A stretch of 64,000 nucleotides of DNA from Kitasatospora sp. NBC_01250 (GCF_036226465.1 NZ_CP108476.1:7874001-7938000); one strand, 5' to 3'; counted from the stretch's first letter, positions 34,416 through 43,478 are shown. The notes: generated by a model from the letters alone, not told the origin. A program made the numbers and translations.

Positions 34416-35867
34416 TCAGCTCGTCGCCGAATCCGACAGCTGTTGACCCGTCAGCTCGCCCACCGCCGTGCGGACTTCGTCCAGCAGCACCGCGAGGTCC
34501 GCCTCCGTCGTCGTGGCGTTCAGCAGGCACGCGCGCAGCGCCTCCCGGCCGCCCAGCACGGTGCCGGTGACGAAGGCCCGCCCGCCGCGCTGCACCGCGA
34601 GCGGCAGCGCCTGGTTGAGCGCGTTCAGCCCGCTCGGCGACAGGCCGGCGGGACGGGCCCGGAAGGCCACGATCGAGGTCTCCACCGGCGCGAGCAGCTC
34701 CAGGCCCGGGTCCGCCTCGATGAGCTCGCCCAGCCGGCGGGCCAGCCGGGTGCAGTGCGCGATGTCGGCGGCCAGACCGTCCCGGCCGCGGTGCGCGATG
34801 GTGGCCCAGACCTTGAGCGAGCGGAACGGTCGGGTCTGCTCGGTGCCGTACTCGGAGAACCAGCCGAGCCCGCCGGCCTCCTCGTCGCGCAGGTAGGAGG
34901 GCACCAGGCTGAAGGTCTCGCGCAGCTGGCCGGCGTCGCGCACCAGCGCGCAGCCGCAGTCCACCGGCACGCCCAGCCACTTGTGCGGGTCCAGGGCGAG
35001 CGAGTCGGCCCGGTCCAGTCCGGCGAAGCGGTGCGCGATCGCCGGGTCGAGCACCCCGAAGGCCCCGTACGCGCCGTCGATGTGCAGCCACAGGTCCTGC
35101 TCCGCGCAGAGGTCGGCGATCGGCTCGAAGCGGTCGACGGCGCCGGTGTTGACCGTTCCGCAGGAGGCCGCCACCAGGAACGGCAGCCGCCCGGCGGCCC
35201 GGTCCTCCGCCACGGCCGCGCGCAGCGCCGTCACGTCCAGCCGGCCCTCGGCGTCCGAGGCCACCACCCGCAGCTGTCGGCTGCCCAGTCCCAGCAGCTC
35301 GGCGGCCTTGCGCACGCAGGAGTGCGTCTCGCCGCTGACGTAGCCGACCAGCGGCGGCAGGCCGGACAGTCCCTCGGCCCGCACGTCGTGGCCGATCCTG
35401 GCGGCGGCCCGGCCGCGCGCGGCGGCCAGGCAGACGATGGTGGCCATCGAGGTGCCGGAGGTGAGCAGACCGGCGCCGGGGGTGTGCGGGAAGCCCACCA
35501 GCTCGGCTGTCCAGCGCACCACCGCGCGCTCCAGGTGCACGTCCGCGTGGTCGCCCCCGGCCGAGCTCGGGTTCATCGCGGCGGCCGCCAGGGCGGCCAG
35601 CACCCCGGCCGGGGCCGGCGCGGAGTTGACCCAGCCGAAGAAGCGCGGATGCCCGTTGCCCATCGGCGCCGGCATCACCTCGGTGGCGACGGCCGCCAGC
35701 AGCTCCTCCAGCGGGCGCCCGGTGCGCGGCAGCGGGGCGTCCAGCAGGCGGGCCCGGGCGGCGGGGTCCATCGGCTGCCAGACCGGGCCCTGCGGCACCG
35801 CGGCCAGGTAGTCGGCGACCAGGTCGGCGGTGGCGCGGGCGGCTTCGCGAAAGGGCAGCTCGGACAT
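34416..35867 (-). CDS. PLP-dependent group II decarboxylase (aromatic amino acid decarboxylase family)
   Basis: 483 aa. PLP motifs of the group II decarboxylases: GLLTSGTSMATIVCLAAAR, SGETHSCVRKAAELLG, HIDGAYGAFG and the cofactor lysine in LDPHKWLGVPVDCG. The N-terminus (HPRFFGWVNSAPAP) is of the aromatic-L-amino-acid/tryptophan decarboxylase type. Reaction: decarboxylation of an aromatic or related amino acid, cytoplasmic. The substrate is not clear from sequence; no secondary-metabolite cluster surrounds it. Ends 150 bp from the divergent end of the ACT-GNAT gene's promoter. Confidence 0.88.
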   Translation of the reverse strand: MSELPFREAARATADLVADYLAAVPQGPVWQPMDPAARARLLDAPLPRTGRPLEELLAAVATEVMPAPMGNGHPRFFGWVNSAPAPAGVLAALAAAAMNPSSAGGDHADVHLERAVVRWTAELVGFPHTPGAGLLTSGTSMATIVCLAAARGRAAARIGHDVRAEGLSGLPPLVGYVSGETHSCVRKAAELLGLGSRQLRVVASDAEGRLDVTALRAAVAEDRAAGRLPFLVAASCGTVNTGAVDRFEPIADLCAEQDLWLHIDGAYGAFGVLDPAIAHRFAGLDRADSLALDPHKWLGVPVDCGCALVRDAGQLRETFSLVPSYLRDEEAGGLGWFSEYGTEQTRPFRSLKVWATIAHRGRDGLAADIAHCTRLARRLGELIEADPGLELLAPVETSIVAFRARPAGLSPSGLNALNQALPLAVQRGGRAFVTGTVLGGREALRACLLNATTTEADLAVLLDEVRTAVGELTGQQLSDSATS

Positions 35868-35934
35868 GGTGCCGATGCTACGGCGGCCCCCCGGGCAGCT
35901 GGCTCGGGGGGCCGCAGGGAGAGGGAGCCGGGGC

Positions 35935-37044
35935 TCAGTCCAGCGAGCCGGAGAGCCGGGCCGAGGAGCGGCAGTCCCGGGCGATCTCCTCGTTGGTCAG
36001 CTTGGCGCAGAGCCGGCCCGCCGCCCCGGCGTCGGTGTAGTTGACCGTGTAGTAGCTGACCATGCCGTCCACGCAGGACTTGCGCTGCCAGGCGTCGGCC
36101 GCGCTCGCGCACTGCTGGCCGACCCAGTCCTCGCGGTCCAGGTTGTACTTCATGGTCCGCGAGCCGACGCCCCGGCTGCAGTCGCCGGCCCCGCCGGTGG
36201 CCTGCGCGTTCAGGCACCACTTGAGCGCTTGGGCGTAGACCTCGGGGTGGTCGGGGTAGTCGTGCGAGGAGAGGAAGTAGGTCGGCGCGTAGAAGTAGCA
36301 GGCCGACTGGAAGAGCGCCGGCTGCTCGGGGCAGGGGTAGAGCGGCTCACTGGCCAGCTTGTCGGCGGGCAGGTTGGCCTTGGCGTTCTCGTCCTCCTCG
36401 TCGGGGCCGAAGAGCTGCATGAACAGGCCCTCGGAGCAGGTGATGATCCGGCTCTGCGAGGCGTACTTGCTGCACAGGTCGCGGGCGGCGGCCACGTTCT
36501 GCTTGGTCACGAACATCGTGCCGTGGCCGGTGCCGTGCACGCACGGCCCGCTCATCTGCGGCTGGCAGAGCTTGAGCAGGTCGGTGCCCGGATCGCTGGA
36601 GGCCGCCAGCATCTCCTCGACCGCGCCGTGCAGGTATCCGGAGGCGCAGGTGTCGTGCGGGAACGAGAGCACCTTGGCGAAGTCGTAGTTGTACCGCTTG
36701 ACGGCCGTGTGGCCCAGCTCGTGCGCGATCGGGTGGCAGAACCGGACGGTGTAGGGCTTCGCCTTGGTGATCTTGTCCAGGTCGGTCAGTGCCACGCCAG
36801 GATCGGTGGCGGCCATCTCGGTCATCAGCTTGTTGCGCAGTGTGCTGCGGGTCCACACGGCCGGGTCGCCGGTGGGGGAGGCCGAGGCGCCCGCCCGGCC
36901 GGCCACCACCGCACCGGCCACCGCGGGCGCGACCCGGCCGCCGGCCGTGGCGGCGCCGGGCACCCAGTCCGTCACGGCCAGGGCGCCGAGGCCCAGCGCC
37001 CCGAGCAGGAACGCGGTGACGATGGCGAAGACGCGTGCGTGCAT
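35935..37044 (-). CDS. Membrane-anchored His/Cys-rich protein of unknown function
   Basis: 369 aa from the ATG at 37044. One N-terminal membrane helix (about residues 6-24) and an outside Ala/Gly-rich stretch. The remainder is soluble and presumably extracytoplasmic, with repeated metal-ligand-like motifs: CHPIAHELGH (103-112), CASGYLHG (133-140), CVHGTGHG (168-175) and CSEGLFMQ further on, plus about ten more Cys. HELGH resembles HExxH but is one residue shorter (HExGH), so a metalloprotease is not supported. I do not recognise the family. Metal or haem binding, or disulfide scaffolding, are possible. Confidence 0.75.
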   Translation of the reverse strand: MHARVFAIVTAFLLGALGLGALAVTDWVPGAATAGGRVAPAVAGAVVAGRAGASASPTGDPAVWTRSTLRNKLMTEMAATDPGVALTDLDKITKAKPYTVRFCHPIAHELGHTAVKRYNYDFAKVLSFPHDTCASGYLHGAVEEMLAASSDPGTDLLKLCQPQMSGPCVHGTGHGTMFVTKQNVAAARDLCSKYASQSRIITCSEGLFMQLFGPDEEDENAKANLPADKLASEPLYPCPEQPALFQSACYFYAPTYFLSSHDYPDHPEVYAQALKWCLNAQATGGAGDCSRGVGSRTMKYNLDREDWVGQQCASAADAWQRKSCVDGMVSYYTVNYTDAGAAGRLCAKLTNEEIARDCRSSARLSGSLD

Positions 37045-37185
37045 ACGTTCAGCGCTCCAGGTGACCGGAGGGACACGGACCGTCTCATCCTCACCCCTGG
37101 TCGACCGAACCAGGTGCTCCACTGGCCCGTCCGGGGTGTCGTCGTGGCACCATGCCAGGACGCCCCTCTGCCGTTTGGAGTAGAT

Positions 37186-37725
37186 GTGTCCACTGCTGCC
37201 GAGCTGGTCTTCCGCACCGCGACCGAGCGGGACATCTCCGCGCTGGTCGAGCTGGTGGAGTCCGCCTACCGGGGCGAGGCCAGCCGGTCCGGCTGGACCA
37301 CCGAGGCGGACCTGCTGGACGGGCGGCGCACCGACGAGGCGGCGGTCGCCGAGACGCTGGCCCGCCCCGGCACCCGGGTGCTGCTGGCCGAGCGCTCCGG
37401 CGACGGCGAGCTGCTCGCCTGCTGCACGGTCGAGCGCCGGCCGGGCGGCGCCTACTTCGGCATGTTCTCGGTCCGCCCGGCCCGGCAGGGCGGCGGCGTG
37501 GGCCGGGCGGTGCTGGCCGAGGCCGAGCGGTTCGCGCGCGAGGAGTGGGGTGCGGGCGAGCTGGAGATGACGGTGATCGTGCAGCGCGCCGACCTGATCG
37601 CCTGGTACGAGCGGCGGGGCTACACCCGCACCGGCGAACTCTCGCCGTTCCCCTACGGCGAGGAGCGCTTCGGGGTGCCCAAGCGCCCCGACCTCGCCTT
37701 CGAGCGGCTGGTCAAGGCGCTCTGA
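37186..37725 (+). CDS. GNAT family N-acetyltransferase
   Basis: 179 aa from the GTG at 37186, with TGGAG 5-6 nt upstream; the long upstream open frame overlaps the membrane-anchored gene antisense and is ignored. GNAT motif A is VRPARQGGGVGRAVLAEAERFA, with motif B WYERRGYTRTGE. Acetyl-CoA-dependent acetylation of an unknown small molecule or protein. Divergent from the His/Cys-rich gene, so the roughly 140 bp between them hold both promoters. Confidence 0.9.
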   Translation: MSTAAELVFRTATERDISALVELVESAYRGEASRSGWTTEADLLDGRRTDEAAVAETLARPGTRVLLAERSGDGELLACCTVERRPGGAYFGMFSVRPARQGGGVGRAVLAEAERFAREEWGAGELEMTVIVQRADLIAWYERRGYTRTGELSPFPYGEERFGVPKRPDLAFERLVKAL

Positions 37726-37734
37726 GCCACGCCC

Positions 37735-38628
37735 TCAGGAGGAGGCGGCGGCCGGCTGCGGAACGCCGACCGGGGTGAACGGCCGGCCGTCCAGCGTCCA
37801 GTGCGGGTCGGGGACGATCGAGAGCGCCGCGTAGACGTGCGCGGCCACGTCCACGTGGCGCACCGGCAGCACCTCACCGCCGGGCGCCAGGCCCGGACCG
37901 CAGGCGGCCACCCAGGCGGTGCGCTCCAGCGTGCTGCGCCCGCCGTGGCCGCCCTGCTCGACGTGGCCGTGGTCGGTGACCACGATCACGGTCCACTCCT
38001 CCTCGGCGTGGCCGGGCCGGGCCCGCAGCGCGGCCAGCAGCCGGCCGAGCCGGGCGTCGGCGGTCTCGATCGAGCGCCGGTACTCCTCGCCGCAGCCCAG
38101 GAAGTGCGCGGTCTCGTCCACCGCGCCCAGGTAGACGAAGCTCGCCTGCGGGTCGTCGTCGCCGGTCAGCACGGTGACGGCCTCGGCGGTGGCCCGCTCG
38201 TCGCAGACCTCCCAGTCCTCGGGGGTGTCGGCCAGCGGAGCGATGTAGGCGAGCCGGCCCGGGGCGGCGAACAGCGGACCGCCCTGCCGGGCCAGGAAGA
38301 GCGGCTCCCAGCCGCCCACCGCGAAGGTCCGGCGCCGGTGCACGGCGGCCAGCCGGGTGGTGAAGTCCGGGAAGACGTCCAGCCGGTTGCCGCCGAGGTG
38401 GTTGCCGAACACACCGTGCTTGGCCACCGTGACGCCGGTGGCGATGGTCGCCCAGCACGGCCCGGACATCGTGGGCGTGGCCTCGTCGACCTCGACGGGG
38501 GCCAGGAACCCGGCCGCCGCGACCGCGTCCAGGTGCGGGGTGTGCAGCTCCGGCAGCAGGTCGAGGCGGACGCCGTCGATGCCGACGACCAGGACGCGGC
38601 GCGGGCCGGCGGGCCAGAGGCTGGACAC
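37735..38628 (-). CDS. Alkaline-phosphatase-superfamily phosphodiesterase (nucleotide pyrophosphatase-like)
   Basis: 297 aa; GTG with GGAG 8 nt upstream. Metal sites: VVGIDGVRLD (Asp), nucleophile Thr in EATPTMSGPCWATIATG, then VYLGAVDETAHFLG and VVTDHGHVEQGGHG. These match the NPP/type I phosphodiesterase branch of the superfamily. No signal peptide is visible, so it appears cytoplasmic, unlike many family members. It may hydrolyse a nucleotide or phosphodiester; substrate unknown. Convergent with the GNAT gene. Confidence 0.88.
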   Translation of the reverse strand: MSSLWPAGPRRVLVVGIDGVRLDLLPELHTPHLDAVAAAGFLAPVEVDEATPTMSGPCWATIATGVTVAKHGVFGNHLGGNRLDVFPDFTTRLAAVHRRRTFAVGGWEPLFLARQGGPLFAAPGRLAYIAPLADTPEDWEVCDERATAEAVTVLTGDDDPQASFVYLGAVDETAHFLGCGEEYRRSIETADARLGRLLAALRARPGHAEEEWTVIVVTDHGHVEQGGHGGRSTLERTAWVAACGPGLAPGGEVLPVRHVDVAAHVYAALSIVPDPHWTLDGRPFTPVGVPQPAAASS

Positions 38629-38822
38629 GTGGGGGACTCCGTTCGATCAGCGTGCGATTAGCCCGCACCTTATGCGCCCCCGCACCGCCCCCGGCACCCG
38701 CGGCCTGCCATGGTCCAGGCGGCCCAAGCACGGCGCCATCGGATGTTCGCCGAGAGTTCGCCGCCGGGTCACGGTCGGCCCGTGCCGGGCCCGCGCCGGG
38801 CCCGGCTGTCGCGGCTGCCGTG

Positions 38823-38984
38823 ATGGTGGACGACCTGGCGGCGGTGCGGGCCACCCTGGCGAGCCACGGCGCCGTCGAGCTGACCAGCGTCACCGGCCGC
38901 TACCTCTTCGTCCGCCACGCGGACGGCAGCGAGGTGGAGTACGTCGAGTGGACGCCCGGGATCAGCGTCAGGGTGCTGGGCTGA
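38823..38984 (+). pseudogene. C-terminal remnant of a VOC (glyoxalase-fold) protein
   Basis: 53 codons from ATG 38823 encode VDDLAAVRATLASHGAVELT and RYLFVRHADGSEVEYVEW, the last half of a VOC domain. The first half (the two strands with the first metal ligand) is not found upstream in any frame. It is therefore likely a truncated gene, though it could still be translated. Confidence 0.55.
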
Positions 38985-39005
38985 TCCCGGTGCCGCCGGC
39001 CGGGC

Positions 39006-39401
39006 CTACTCCTCGGCGGCGAGGACCCCGGTGGCGGCGAGCTTGTCGGCGAAGGTCTGGCGCCGGCGGTCCCAGAGCGGCCAGAACCAGCCCAGGTAGC
39101 AGGGGATCGAGTCCAGCAGGTGCGCCAGGTCGCGCAGGAAGGCGCGCAGCACGCCGACCGGCTCGGTGCCGTCCAGCCGGATCAGCCGCAGGTCCATCAG
39201 GCGCTTGCCCCAGCTCTGGCCGGTGCGCCCGGCCAGGTACCAGCGGTCGTAGGCGAACAGCAGCAGCGAGAGCACACCGAGCCCGATCTGGAGGCCGGCA
39301 TGGCCGGGGTCGAACACCCCGGCGATGATGTTCGGCGCCCCGCAGGCCAGGACGTCGATCAGGAAGGCCACCACTCGCATCGACCAGTGGGCGTAGCTCA
39401 C
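39006..39401 (-). CDS. RDD family membrane protein
   Basis: 131 aa; GTG with GAGGAG 6 nt upstream. RDD hallmarks: VVAFLIDVLACG near the N-terminus (aspartate in the first helix) and GQSWGKRLMDLRLIR after the second helix, with a third hydrophobic segment SIPCYLGWFWPLW. RDD proteins are small membrane proteins, some linked to sodium/proton exchange or stress; function here not defined. Confidence 0.88.
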   Translation of the reverse strand: MSYAHWSMRVVAFLIDVLACGAPNIIAGVFDPGHAGLQIGLGVLSLLLFAYDRWYLAGRTGQSWGKRLMDLRLIRLDGTEPVGVLRAFLRDLAHLLDSIPCYLGWFWPLWDRRRQTFADKLAATGVLAAEE

Positions 39402-39520
39402 CGCGTTCTCCTCGCCGCCGACCGGACCTCCAGCCTGCCAGCCACCGCAGGGCCCGCAAGCGCTGCTGCGCCAGCGGGCTGAGGGGGCGTCGCGGCTCGC
39501 AGGCCGCTCTCGTTAGCCGG

Positions 39521-42500
39521 TCAGCTGGCCGCCGCGCTGGCCGGGCGGCTGTCGGCCAGGGCCGCCTCGATCCCGGCCGCCTCCGGCACGCCCAGGCGGC
39601 GGGCCAGCGTCAGCGCCTGGCAGAGCCGGGCCAGCCCCTCGGTGGTCCGCCCGGCCCGCAGGTCGCCGCTGCCCAGGCCGGTCAGCGCGCGGGTCTCCTC
39701 CAGCGGGGAGCCGGCGCTGCGTGCCAGCGGCAGCGCGGTGGCGAACTCGCCCTGCGCCTGGTCGTCCTCGCCGGTCCAGGTCAGCAGGCGGCCGAGCAGG
39801 TTGTGCACCTCCGCCTGGCCGGCCTGGTCGCCGCGCTCCTGGCACAGCGCCAGCGCCCGGCGCAGGTGCTGGGCCGCGGCCACCGGGTCGCCGGTGGAGA
39901 GCAGCGCGTCGCCCAGGTAGGCGAGCACCCGGGACTCGCCCAGCAGGTCGCCCTGGTCCTGGTAGAGCCCGAGCGCCCGGCGCAGGTTCACCGCGGCCGC
40001 CTCGTGCCGGCCGGTGGCCTGCTGCAGGACGCCGAGGTAGGCGATGGTGTTCATCCGCCCGCGTGCCTCGTCCAGCTCGTGGTACATCAGGCTGGCCCGC
40101 TGGAGGTCCTGCTCGGCCGCCTGGTACTGGCCGGTCACCAGCCGCACCGCGCCCAGCGCCATCAGCGCGTTGGCGTGCCCGATCCGGTTGCCCAGGCCCT
40201 GGTAGAGGGTCAGCGCCTGCCGGTGGGTCCGCTCGGCCTCCTGGTAGCGGCCGGTCAGCTGCTGCAGCGAGCCCAGGCTGGCCAGCGCGTAGGCCTCACC
40301 GGGCCGGTCGTCGCGGGCCCGGCACAGCTCCAGCGCCTCGCGCAGGCTGTCCTCGGCGGCGGCCAGGTCGCCGGTCAGCTGCTGGATCAGGCTCAGCTCG
40401 CTGAGCGCGGCGGTCTGCCCGGTGCGGTTGCCCAGCTCGCGGAAGAGCGCCAGTGCCCGGCTCGCCTGCTCGGTGGCCTCGGCGTACCCGCCGGTGATCC
40501 GGCCCAGGATGCCCAGCTGGCTGAGCGCCTCCGCCTCACCGGGCCGGTCGCCCACCCCCTGGGCCAGCGCCAGCGCCTGGGCGAAGTACTCCCGGGCGCG
40601 GAGGTTGTCGCCGAAGGTGCGCTCCATCGCGCCCAGCTGGATCAGGGCGGCGGCCTGCCCGCTCGGCGCACCGAGCGCCCGGTACAGCTCCAGCGCCTGG
40701 CGCAGGTGCTCGGCGCCCGCCTCGTGCTCGCCGGTCAGCCGCTGGAAGGTGCCCAGGTGGGTCAGGGCCGCGGCCTCGCCGAGCCGGTCGCCGGTGCGCC
40801 GCGCGGCCTCCAGCGCGATCCGGTGCAGCACCCGGGCCTGGCTCCACTGGCCCTGCGAGCGCAGGAAGTCGTGCAGCGCGGCCGGCAGCTGCACTGCGTG
40901 CTGCGGGTGGCCGTGGGCCGCCGCGTACTCGACCGCGGCCCCCAGGTTGCCGCGCTCGTTGCGCAGCCAGGCGCGGGCCTCCTCCTCGGTGGCCGGCTCG
41001 ACGCCGCCGGGGCCGGCCAGGTGGCGGACCGCCGGGTGCCGCGCGGCCGCGGTGGCGATCGCCAGGTAGGAGTCCAGCAGCCGGGCCACCGCGGCGTGCC
41101 GCACCGCCGCGTCGTCCTCGGCGCTCAGCGCCCTGGCGTGCTCGCGGATCAGGTCGTGCATCCGGTACCGGCCGCGCACCGGCTCGTCCACCAGGTGGTG
41201 GTCCTCCAGCTCCTCCAGCAGGCGGCGGGTGGTGGGCGGGTCGCTGTCGTCGAGCGCGGCGGCGGCCCGGGCGTCGAAGTCGTCGCCCGGGTAGAGGCCG
41301 AGCCGGCGGAAGAGCCGGCGCTGGCGGTGCGTCAGGTCGCGGTAGGAGAGGTCGAAGGCGGCGGCCACCGAGACGTCCTCGGCGCTCAGCGCGCCCAGTC
41401 GCCCGGCCGCCGCGGCCAGGTCCGGCACCAGGTCGTCCACCGACCAGGCGGGGCGGTGGCGCAGCCGGGCGGCGGTCAGGTGGATGGCCAGCGGCAGGTA
41501 GCCGCAGAGCCGGACCAGCTCGATCACCGCCGGCTGGTCCGGGGCCAGGTCGGCCCGCCCCGCGGTGGCGGTGAAGAGCGCGGCGGCCTCCCGCGGTGAG
41601 AGCACGTTCAGGGTCACCGGCACCGCGTCGCCGAGCGCGGGCAGCCGGCGCCGGCTGGTGACCAGCACCAGGCTGCCCGGGGTGCCGGGCATCAGCGGGC
41701 GGATCTGCTCGCTGCTGCGGGCGTCGTCCAGCAGCAGCAGCATCCGCCGCCCGGCCAGCCGGCTGCGCCACAGGTTGGCCCGGGCGTCCAGGGCCGGCGG
41801 GATCTGCTGGGGCGAGACGCCGATGGTGAGCAGCAGCGCGGCTAGCGCGTCGGCGGGCTCCACGGCGGGGGTGCCGGGGGTGTGGGCGTGCAGCGGCAGG
41901 AAGATCTGCCCGTCGGGGAAGTCGGCGGCCAGCCGGTGCGCGGCGTGGATCGCCAGCGCGCTCTTGCCCACCCCCGGCATCCCGTCCACCGCGTGGATGC
42001 CGACCACCTGGCCGTCCGCGTTGCCCGCCCGGCAGGCGTCGAGCAGCCGCTCCAGCTCCTCGGCGCGCCCGGTGAAGCCGGCCACGTCGCGCGGCAGGCC
42101 CGCGCCGGCGGCCACCGTCGGCGGTGCGTCGGGAGTGTCCGCCGCGGCGGCCTCGCCGCCCGGCGCCGTGCCGCCCGGGGCCGGCGGCCGGTGCACGCGG
42201 TGCTGTGCGCCGGTCTCGGCCCGCAGCACCTCCTGGTGCGCGGCCCGCACACTGGGCCCCGGCTCGATGCCCAGCTCCTCGATCAGGGTGCGGCGCAGCC
42301 GCCGGTACACCGCCAGGGCCTCGGCGCGCTGGTCGGTGCGGTGCAGCGCCAGCATCAGCTGACGGTGGAAGGACTCGCGCAGCGGGTGGCCGGCGGTCAG
42401 CCGGTTCAGCTCCGGGATCAGCCCGTGCGGGTGGCCGAGCTCCAACTCGGCGTCCATGAACCACTCCAGCCCCTGGAGCCGCAGCTCCTGGAGCCGCTGG

Positions 42501-43018
42501 GTATAGGGGAGGACCTCCTCGGCCAGATTCGGCAGGTCGGTCAGCGGAGCGCCGCGCCACAGCGCGAGCGCGGCACCGGCGCGGTAGCTGACGCTCTGCC
42601 AGTCACCGCCTTGGTGGGCGGCCCTGGCCGCCTCCAGGTGGGCGGTGAACAGCTCGCTGTCCAGCTCCTCGCAGTCGACCTGGAGCAGGTAGCCGGGGGC
42701 AACGGTGCGCAGCCTGCCCTGGCCGCCGGTGCCGAGCAGCCGGCGCAGCTGGACCACGTGGTTGTTGAGCGAGGTGGGCGCGGTGGCCGGCGGGTGTTCG
42801 CCCCACAGCGCGGCCGTCAGCCGGTCGCGGGAGACGGCCTGGTTCGGCTCCAGCAGCAGCATCGCCAGCAGTGCCCGGGCCTTGGGGGAGCTGAGCGGCA
42901 GCGCGCTGCCCGCCGCGTCCTGGATCATCAGCGGCCCCAGCAGGCCGAACCGCAGGCGGGATCCCGGCTGTGCCGGAACGGGCGCACGGCCGTCGAGGGT
43001 CCCTTGTTGATGGTCCAT
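39521..43018 (-). CDS. AfsR/SARP-type transcriptional regulator: BTAD, NB-ARC and TPR domains
   Basis: 1,165 aa. N-terminal OmpR-like DNA-binding domain (FGLLGPLMIQ, SPKARALLAMLLLEPNQAVSRDRLTAALWG), then the bacterial transcriptional activator domain to about residue 270 (RRTLIEELGIEPGPSVR). The NB-ARC ATPase follows (VDGMPGVGKSALAIHAAHRL Walker A, about 345; RRMLLLLDDARSS Walker B), and the C-terminal ~440 residues are about 10-11 TPRs. Such proteins activate antibiotic pathways or development, with the TPR/NB-ARC part sensing a partner. A 31-residue peptide gene lies divergent. No ribosome site; TAATAT sits 7 nt before the ATG, so the mRNA is probably leaderless. Confidence 0.95.
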   Translation of the reverse strand: MDHQQGTLDGRAPVPAQPGSRLRFGLLGPLMIQDAAGSALPLSSPKARALLAMLLLEPNQAVSRDRLTAALWGEHPPATAPTSLNNHVVQLRRLLGTGGQGRLRTVAPGYLLQVDCEELDSELFTAHLEAARAAHQGGDWQSVSYRAGAALALWRGAPLTDLPNLAEEVLPYTQRLQELRLQGLEWFMDAELELGHPHGLIPELNRLTAGHPLRESFHRQLMLALHRTDQRAEALAVYRRLRRTLIEELGIEPGPSVRAAHQEVLRAETGAQHRVHRPPAPGGTAPGGEAAAADTPDAPPTVAAGAGLPRDVAGFTGRAEELERLLDACRAGNADGQVVGIHAVDGMPGVGKSALAIHAAHRLAADFPDGQIFLPLHAHTPGTPAVEPADALAALLLTIGVSPQQIPPALDARANLWRSRLAGRRMLLLLDDARSSEQIRPLMPGTPGSLVLVTSRRRLPALGDAVPVTLNVLSPREAAALFTATAGRADLAPDQPAVIELVRLCGYLPLAIHLTAARLRHRPAWSVDDLVPDLAAAAGRLGALSAEDVSVAAAFDLSYRDLTHRQRRLFRRLGLYPGDDFDARAAAALDDSDPPTTRRLLEELEDHHLVDEPVRGRYRMHDLIREHARALSAEDDAAVRHAAVARLLDSYLAIATAAARHPAVRHLAGPGGVEPATEEEARAWLRNERGNLGAAVEYAAAHGHPQHAVQLPAALHDFLRSQGQWSQARVLHRIALEAARRTGDRLGEAAALTHLGTFQRLTGEHEAGAEHLRQALELYRALGAPSGQAAALIQLGAMERTFGDNLRAREYFAQALALAQGVGDRPGEAEALSQLGILGRITGGYAEATEQASRALALFRELGNRTGQTAALSELSLIQQLTGDLAAAEDSLREALELCRARDDRPGEAYALASLGSLQQLTGRYQEAERTHRQALTLYQGLGNRIGHANALMALGAVRLVTGQYQAAEQDLQRASLMYHELDEARGRMNTIAYLGVLQQATGRHEAAAVNLRRALGLYQDQGDLLGESRVLAYLGDALLSTGDPVAAAQHLRRALALCQERGDQAGQAEVHNLLGRLLTWTGEDDQAQGEFATALPLARSAGSPLEETRALTGLGSGDLRAGRTTEGLARLCQALTLARRLGVPEAAGIEAALADSRPASAAAS

Positions 43019-43025
43019 TATCCGG

Positions 43026-43031
43026 ATATTA
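43026..43031 (-). promoter_or_regulatory. Probable -10 element of the SARP gene, leaderless start
   Basis: TAATAT on the minus strand, with 7 nt between it and the A of ATG 43018. There is no Shine-Dalgarno site, so transcription likely begins at the start codon. Confidence 0.45.
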
Positions 43032-43161
43032 CCCGGCCGTGAGCGGCCTCCGGCAGGCTCAGGACAACCGAGCCCGGCCGGGCTGGTGCCTGACAGGGGA
43101 GGGCACCAGCCCAGCCGGTCTGCGCGGGCGTACGCCCGCCGTACCAGGGAAGGAACCGCCG

Positions 43162-43257
43162 ATGGCCACCCAGCCGTCCTCCGCCACGCCGTCCACCGAT
43201 CGCTCCACCGCCGCGGGGCTCGCCTTGCACGGTCGTGACACCACCTGGATCCGGTAG
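43162..43257 (+). CDS. 31-residue peptide gene divergent from the SARP regulator
   Basis: ATG at 43162 with GGGAAGGAA 6-7 nt upstream. The peptide has a Thr/Ser/Ala/Pro-rich first half (MATQPSSATPSTDRS) and a distinct end (LALHGRDTTWIR). It stops at 43257, 13 nt before a perfect 15-bp terminator hairpin, so it looks like a complete transcription unit. Divergent from the AfsR/SARP gene with 143 bp between starts. No signal peptide and no maturation enzymes nearby. Possibilities: a ligand of the TPR regulator, a RiPP-like precursor, a leader peptide, or an unprocessed small protein. Confidence 0.6.
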   Translation: MATQPSSATPSTDRSTAAGLALHGRDTTWIR

Positions 43258-43270
43258 CCGCTCGGGAGCA

Positions 43271-43308
43271 GCGCCGGGTGACCGGCGCCGCTCCCGGTCA
43301 CCCGGCGC
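43271..43308 (+). terminator. Terminator of the 31-residue peptide gene
   Basis: Perfect 15-bp stem (43271-43285 with 43294-43308), 8-nt loop, 13 nt after the peptide stop codon. Confidence 0.85.
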
Positions 43309-43343
43309 CTCGGCCGACCTCGCCGGAGGCGGGCCGAGGAAGG

Positions 43344-43374
43344 TGCGGGACCGGCTCGGGGGGCCGGTCCCGCA
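43344..43374. terminator. Second strong hairpin
   Basis: 12-bp perfect stem (43344-43355 with 43363-43374) and a 7-nt loop. Together with the preceding hairpin it insulates the peptide unit and the small acidic gene from each other; it could also stop readthrough from asnB. Confidence 0.7.
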
Positions 43375-43478
43375 ACACGCCGACCCGTGCGGCGGGTGCC
43401 GAGTGGGAGGCCGCCGGTCGGGTAAGTGTTGGAGACAGCAGGGGCCGCCGGCGCCCCGCAGCAGCAAGGGGTGAGGTC

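Noticed and set aside
35830..37185. Extension of the GNAT gene far upstream
   Set aside because: The frame overlaps the His/Cys-rich gene antisense; a ribosome site fits only the GTG at 37186.
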